Below, in pieces: positions 6,327 to 9,402 of a stretch of 9,402 nucleotides of DNA (the first letter of the stretch is position 1; each line of letters opens with the position of its first letter). Made by a program: the position numbers and the translations under genes. This DNA is from JBBQZL01 sp038207745 (GTDB taxonomy: Bacteria > Actinomycetota > Thermoleophilia > Solirubrobacterales > 70-9): assembly GCA_038207745.1 (NCBI GenBank), contig JBBQZL010000104.1:1-9402 (forward strand), given 5' to 3'. Under the pieces are notes generated by a model, which was given only the letters and a program-made list of their open reading frames with translations, made no database searches and was not told the DNA's origin.

Positions 6327-9044
6327 TCAGGCGTCGTCGATCTTCCAGGTGCTCGGCCATGGCCGCGGCAGCGGCGCGTCCTCGACCCTGATCCTCGCAT
6401 CGACGGCCATTGCTCCCGCGGGCCCCGCCATCACCGGGTTGAGGTCGAGTTCGACGATCTCGTGGTGAGCGTCAACCATCGCTCCGATTTGAAGCAAGAG
6501 TCCCCGCAGCGATTCGAGATCAGCCTCGGGCGCACCACGGAAGCCGGTCAGCAGGGGATAGATCGCAAGTGAGCGGATCATCTCGTCGGCCTCGTGGGCG
6601 GTCAGTGGGCAGATCCTGACCGTGACGTCCTTGAGGAGTTCAGCCTGCGTCCCGCCCGCGCCACAGGCAAGCACCGGGCCGAACACCGGATCGGTGACCA
6701 CGCCGACCAGTAGCTCCGTACCCGTCTCGACCATGCTCTGGACGATGAAGCTCTGACGCTCGACCCCGGCGCTGCTCAGCGACTCGTCCATCTGGACCGC
6801 AGCCCATGAGACCTCGGCCGCGCCCTCGAGCCCCACCCGGACCGCGTGGAGATCGGTCTTGTGGACGATCGCCGGACCGGCGGCCTTGAGCGCAACCCGC
6901 CCGCCAAGCTCCTCAGCGGCGTGACCGGCGGCGACCGGGTCGGTGACCGATCGCCACTCGGGCATCGCGACGCCGTGGCAGCCCAGCAACTCGACGATCT
7001 CGTCGAGGCCGAGCCATCCTCCGCCGCGGGCGAGGGCCTTGGCGATCACGGCTGCAGCGCGATCGGAATCGGCATCGTTGCCGGTGAACACAGCCGGCTC
7101 CTCATGCGGCTGCGCCCGCCACTCGACATGGCGCATCACACGGCCGAGCGCCCGGACAGCGTCCTCGGGATAGAGCAGCGCGGGCACGCCACCGGCTGCG
7201 GCCATCGTCGCGTGATCGTGAGCCGACATGAATACGGCCTGCACGGGGATCTCCCGCCTCAGCTCGGCGCAGGCGGCCTGCACCGCTTCGGCGACGTCCT
7301 CCGCGCGGGTCAGCAGCGGTCGGATGAAGATCACTATCAGGGCATCGACGCCCTCCCAGGCGGCGAGTCTGGTGATCGTCCTCCGGTACTGCTCGCCGGT
7401 CGCGGTTGCAATCATGTCGACCGGGTTGGTGAGCGAAGCCACTGGTGCAAGCACCTCCGCCAGGGCGGCCCGGACATCGTCGGGCAACGTCGGGACATCG
7501 AGGCCGACCGCCTCGCAGGCGTCGGCGCACATGATCCCGGGCCCACCCGCGTTGGTGACGATCCCCACCCTTCGTCCCGCGGGCAGCGGCTGGTTTGCAA
7601 GCAGGGACGCCACATCAAGCAGCTCGGCGAGGCTGTCGGTGCGGATCACCCCCACCTGGTCGAAGAGCGCATCAACCGTGACGTCGGAGGCCGAGATCAG
7701 TGCACCGGTGTGGGAGCTGGTCGCTCTGGCACCGGCGGTCGATCGGCCGCTCTTCACAACCACGATCGGCTTCTCCCGACCCATCCGCCGCGCCACCTTG
7801 GAGAAACGGCGCGGATTGCTGTACGACTCGATGTAGAGCAGCGCGACGCGGGTGCGCTCGTCATCCTCCCAGTACTCGAGCATGTCGTTGGCCGTAACGT
7901 CGGCGCGATTGCCGATCGAGGCAAATGAGGAAACGCCGAGGCTGCGGTCCTCGGCGAGATCGATCAGCGCCAGGCCGAGGGCACCGCTCTGGGTGACAAA
8001 CCCGACGTTGCCCGGTGGCGGCATCGATGGCGCGAAGGTCGCGTTGAGCCTCGAATCGGGAGCGGTGTTGAGAATCCCCAGGCAGTTGGGGCCGATAAGC
8101 CGGATCCCCGCCTCCCGGCAGATCTCGACCAGGTGGTGCTGGCGCTCGGAGCCCTCCTTGCCGACTTCGGCAAATCCCGCCGAGATGACCACCATCGCCG
8201 GAACCCCCTTCTCGGCACAGTCCCGGGCGGCGTCGGCAACCGCCGCGGCAGGGACGGCGATCACCGCCAGGTCGACCTCGCCGGGAATGTCTCCGATGCT
8301 GGGATAGGCGCGCACGGATTGGACAACTTCCGCCGTCGGGTTGACCGGGTGGACGACACCTCCGAAGCCGGCCTCGAGCATGTTGTGGAAGATCTCGCCA
8401 CCGACGGTGCCTCGCCGCCGTGAGGCACCGACGACCGCGACCGCGTGTGGCTCCAGGAAGCGGCGGACTGCGGCTGCGGCTGCAAGCCGATCACGCTGTT
8501 CGAAGGACTCCACCGCCTCAGGGGAGAACGAGGTCGGAAGCTCGACATGGATCGCCCCGGGAACCGAGGACATCTCAACCGGGAATCCACTCTCGTGAAA
8601 CACGTCGACCATGCGGCGGTTCCCCGGTCTCACCTCCGCCTCGAAGACGGTGATGCCGTGCTCGGCCGCGACCTCTGCCAGATGGGCGAGCAGGATCGTC
8701 CCCACTCCCCTTCCCTTCAGCTCCGAGGAGATCGCGAAGGCGATCTCTGCCCGGCCCGGACCGCTCGACATGTAGGCGCCCTGGCCGACAAGGTGATCCT
8801 CATCGCCACGGGTGACGACCAACCCGTAGCGGGACTCGTAGTCGACATCGACGGTGAGTCGCGCGGCGTCCTCGACGCTCGCGCCGGCCGAGAAGAACCG
8901 GAAGCCCCGTGATTCCGGGCTCAGGGCTCCAAAGAATTCAGCCAGATCCGGTTCGTCGCCGGCCCGCACCGGCCTGACGTGAACGGTGGAGCCATCCCGA
9001 AGCGCCACGTCTGCTTCCCTGTGGGCGGGGTAGACGCCGGTCAC
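6327..9044 (-). CDS. GNAT acetyltransferase-acyl-CoA synthetase (NDP-forming) fusion, Pat-like
   Basis: 905 residues. The N-terminal GNAT domain (~13-170) has VRPVRAGDEPDL and the acetyl-CoA loop KGRGVGT (110-116). Then come the NDP-forming acyl-CoA synthetase modules: CoA-binding Rossmann domain (~195-320, VAVVGASRRRGTVGG, ending GPNCLGI), flavodoxin-like ligase domains (~345-640, including FVTQSGALG and SSHTGAL), and an ATP-grasp domain (~665-890, including LKAAGPAIVHKTDLHAV and LDLNPVM). This is the architecture of Pat/PatZ-type protein lysine acetyltransferases, which typically inactivate acetyl-CoA synthetase by acetylation. GNAT-first order is as described for Streptomyces lividans PatA, whereas Salmonella Pat has it last. 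His445 occupies the phospho-His position that is lost in Salmonella Pat, so ADP-forming acyl-CoA synthetase activity may survive. The GTG at 9044 has no Shine-Dalgarno but a -10 box 6 nt upstream. Monocistronic, or first gene of a three-gene minus-strand unit. Confidence 0.92.
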   Translation of the reverse strand: MTGVYPAHREADVALRDGSTVHVRPVRAGDEPDLAEFFGALSPESRGFRFFSAGASVEDAARLTVDVDYESRYGLVVTRGDEDHLVGQGAYMSSGPGRAEIAFAISSELKGRGVGTILLAHLAEVAAEHGITVFEAEVRPGNRRMVDVFHESGFPVEMSSVPGAIHVELPTSFSPEAVESFEQRDRLAAAAAVRRFLEPHAVAVVGASRRRGTVGGEIFHNMLEAGFGGVVHPVNPTAEVVQSVRAYPSIGDIPGEVDLAVIAVPAAAVADAARDCAEKGVPAMVVISAGFAEVGKEGSERQHHLVEICREAGIRLIGPNCLGILNTAPDSRLNATFAPSMPPPGNVGFVTQSGALGLALIDLAEDRSLGVSSFASIGNRADVTANDMLEYWEDDERTRVALLYIESYSNPRRFSKVARRMGREKPIVVVKSGRSTAGARATSSHTGALISASDVTVDALFDQVGVIRTDSLAELLDVASLLANQPLPAGRRVGIVTNAGGPGIMCADACEAVGLDVPTLPDDVRAALAEVLAPVASLTNPVDMIATATGEQYRRTITRLAAWEGVDALIVIFIRPLLTRAEDVAEAVQAACAELRREIPVQAVFMSAHDHATMAAAGGVPALLYPEDAVRALGRVMRHVEWRAQPHEEPAVFTGNDADSDRAAAVIAKALARGGGWLGLDEIVELLGCHGVAMPEWRSVTDPVAAGHAAEELGGRVALKAAGPAIVHKTDLHAVRVGLEGAAEVSWAAVQMDESLSSAGVERQSFIVQSMVETGTELLVGVVTDPVFGPVLACGAGGTQAELLKDVTVRICPLTAHEADEMIRSLAIYPLLTGFRGAPEADLESLRGLLLQIGAMVDAHHEIVELDLNPVMAGPAGAMAVDARIRVEDAPLPRPWPSTWKIDDA

Positions 9045-9050
9045 GCGTCG

Positions 9051-9056
9051 ATCATA
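9051..9056 (-). promoter_or_regulatory. -10 box (TATGAT) of the Pat-like gene, leaderless arrangement
   Basis: On the minus strand TATGAT, 5 of 6 matches to TATAAT, ends 6 nt before the GTG at 9044. Transcription would then start at the first base of the start codon. No Shine-Dalgarno precedes the GTG, consistent with a leaderless mRNA. At a 17-nt spacing the -35 position is poor (CCAGCA). Confidence 0.5.
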
Positions 9057-9059
9057 GTC

Positions 9060-9087
9060 GCCGGATCGAATCCTGCTGGCTCCACCA
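9060..9087 (+). other. Degenerate tRNA/tmRNA 3'-end sequence (T-arm, acceptor 3' strand, CCA)
   Basis: From about 9060 the + strand reads like the end of a tRNA: a T-arm (GCCGG, loop ATCGAAT, CCTGC, 9060-9076), seven acceptor bases TGGCTCC (9077-9083), a discriminator A and CCA (9085-9087). A terminator follows 13 nt later, as behind real tRNA genes. It is not a functional gene. One T-stem pair is mismatched, the loop starts with A instead of the near-invariant T54, and there is no D-arm or anticodon arm upstream, where the Pat-like gene and its promoter lie. The best readings are the displaced 3' end of a tRNA or tmRNA left by an integrative element (an attR-like site), or the remains of a deleted gene. 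The acceptor bases ending GCTCCACCA also resemble tmRNA. Confidence 0.45.
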
Positions 9088-9100
9088 AGTCAGAAAGGTC

Positions 9101-9137
9101 GAAGAATCCCCTGCAACCATGCGGGGGTTTCTTCTTG
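9101..9137. terminator. Rho-independent terminator, probably bidirectional
   Basis: CCCCTGC (9108-9114) pairs with GCGGGGG (9121-9127) across the 6-nt loop AACCAT, with one T-G wobble. One T-T mismatch further out, GAAGAA (9101-9106) pairs with TTCTTC (9129-9134). The T-rich side TTTCTTCTT on the + strand and A/G-rich flank give terminator character chiefly in the + direction. It follows the tRNA-like 3' end at 9087 and lies between divergent genes, so its natural client is the lost RNA gene. Confidence 0.75.
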
Positions 9138-9155
9138 CCTCGTTATCTGAAGACT

Positions 9156-9182
9156 CGGGCCACGTTCGAACCTTCTGGCCCG
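9156..9182. repeat. Inverted repeat with tRNA-like TTCGAAC loop upstream of the PAP2 gene
   Basis: CGGGCCA (9156-9162) and TGGCCCG (9176-9182) form a perfect 7-bp stem around a 13-nt loop that contains GTTCGAAC. The right part (TCGAACCTTCTGGCCCG from 9166) partly resembles the tRNA-like end about 100 bp upstream (TCGAATCCTGCTGGCTCC from 9066). It lies 30 bp before the PAP2 start, so it could be an operator-like site, a second tRNA-derived scrap, or chance. Confidence 0.3.
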
Positions 9183-9212
9183 TCCGCGGTTCAGGTCTGA
9201 GAATATTGGGTC

Positions 9213-9402
9213 GTGGATTTCAATCTCTTCAAGGCCATCAACGGACTCGCGGATCACTTCGATCGGCTCGAGGACATACTCCAATTCTTCGCACTGTACG
9301 CCCAGTACTTCTTCTTGGCGCTGCTGGCCGTCCTGTTCTTGGCCCGCGGCAAGTGGGCTTCGCGAAACGCCCGCCGCGGTGTCATCGCCGCGGGCTTGAG
9401 CT
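9213..9402 (+). CDS. PAP2-family membrane phosphatase, BcrC-like (5' end only)
   Basis: Frame open from GTG at 9213 to the window end, 63 codons. The N-terminus MDFNLFKAINGLADHFDRLE is the usual opening of BcrC/PAP2-type undecaprenyl-diphosphatases (a short aromatic amphipathic start with an Ile-Asn-Gly/Leu motif). It is followed by a first transmembrane helix (ALYAQYFFLALLAVLFLA) and a basic loop (RGKWASRNARRG). Such enzymes dephosphorylate undecaprenyl pyrophosphate or related lipid phosphates at the membrane during cell-wall synthesis. The catalytic motifs (KxxxxxxRP, PSGH, SRxxxxxHxxxD) would lie beyond the window and cannot be checked. No Shine-Dalgarno is present. GAGAAT at 9199-9204 lies 8 nt before the GTG and may be a -10 box. 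Confidence concerns the family, not the substrate. Confidence 0.65.
   Translation, partial: MDFNLFKAINGLADHFDRLEDILQFFALYAQYFFLALLAVLFLARGKWASRNARRGVIAAGLS

Noticed and set aside
6320..6332. Hairpin GCCTG-TCT-CAGGC at the stop codon of the Pat-like gene.
   Set aside because: Only a 5-bp stem, no T-tract on either strand, and it overlaps the coding end; likely chance.
6846..7928. A 360-codon open frame on the + strand opposite the Pat-like gene.
   Set aside because: Its translation is low-complexity and resembles no family, whereas the minus strand encodes conserved synthetase motifs throughout. Long antisense frames are common in high-GC genes.
8985..9087. A full-length tRNA or tRNA-Sec using GGAGCCA (8988-8994) as acceptor 5' strand to pair with TGGCTCC (9077-9083).
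   Set aside because: The 10-bp inverted repeat is perfect, but a match this long within 100 bp is expected about once by chance in 9 kb. The left copy lies in conserved GNAT coding sequence, and no D-arm or anticodon arm can be drawn between.
8979..9200. A 73-codon + strand frame crossing the tRNA-like end and terminator.
   Set aside because: It runs antisense through the start of the Pat-like gene and through the terminator. The peptide (GSNPAGST...) is the typical spurious translation of a tRNA 3' end.

Overview
This window looks like a fragment of a high-GC actinobacterial chromosome. The pointers are GC-rich third codon positions, frequent GTG/TTG starts, several genes that appear leaderless (a -10-like box 6-7 nt before the start codon and no Shine-Dalgarno), and a lipoprotein domain type I associate with Actinobacteria. 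Deep-branching groups such as Thermoleophilia/Solirubrobacterales would fit, but the lineage is inference.

Left arm (1-4036, + strand): the distal part of an operon for a membrane-bound group 4 [NiFe]-hydrogenase (Hyf/Hyc, formate-hydrogenlyase-like, related to respiratory complex I). In order it holds the last codons of an upstream membrane subunit, a HyfE-like subunit, a HyfF-like antiporter-type proton-channel subunit, a large subunit with a fused NuoC-like N-terminal domain (HyfG/HycE-like), and a NuoB-like small subunit (HyfI-like). The genes overlap by 4-8 bp or are 2 bp apart. The large subunit keeps all four NiFe-binding cysteines, and the small subunit keeps the four [4Fe-4S] cysteines. 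The complex should couple H2/H+ chemistry to ion translocation. The layout resembles the mycobacterial hycD-hycP-hycQ-hycE locus. No separate HyfH-type ferredoxin subunit lies between HyfG and HyfI, and the large subunit stops exactly where HycE is normally cleaved during maturation.

Middle (4037-4755): about 0.7 kb without a confident intact gene. It starts with a clear signal peptide reading frame that breaks down. Coding-like sequence continues in the other two forward frames to 4704, so a decayed or frameshifted secreted-protein gene is the best explanation.

Right arm (4756-9044, - strand, transcribed right to left): a large GNAT-acyl-CoA synthetase (NDP-forming) fusion resembling Pat-type protein acetyltransferases, then a coiled-coil lipoprotein with a small Cys-containing actinobacterial domain, then a lipoprotein with a beta-lactamase/PBP-like serine hydrolase domain. 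The last two have the same plan: lipobox, short coiled coil, low-complexity linker, extracellular domain.

Right edge (9045-9402): an intergenic region with a degenerate tRNA/tmRNA 3'-end sequence including CCA, a strong bidirectional terminator hairpin, and the 5' end of a PAP2-family (BcrC-like) membrane phosphatase gene on the + strand, cut by the window end.
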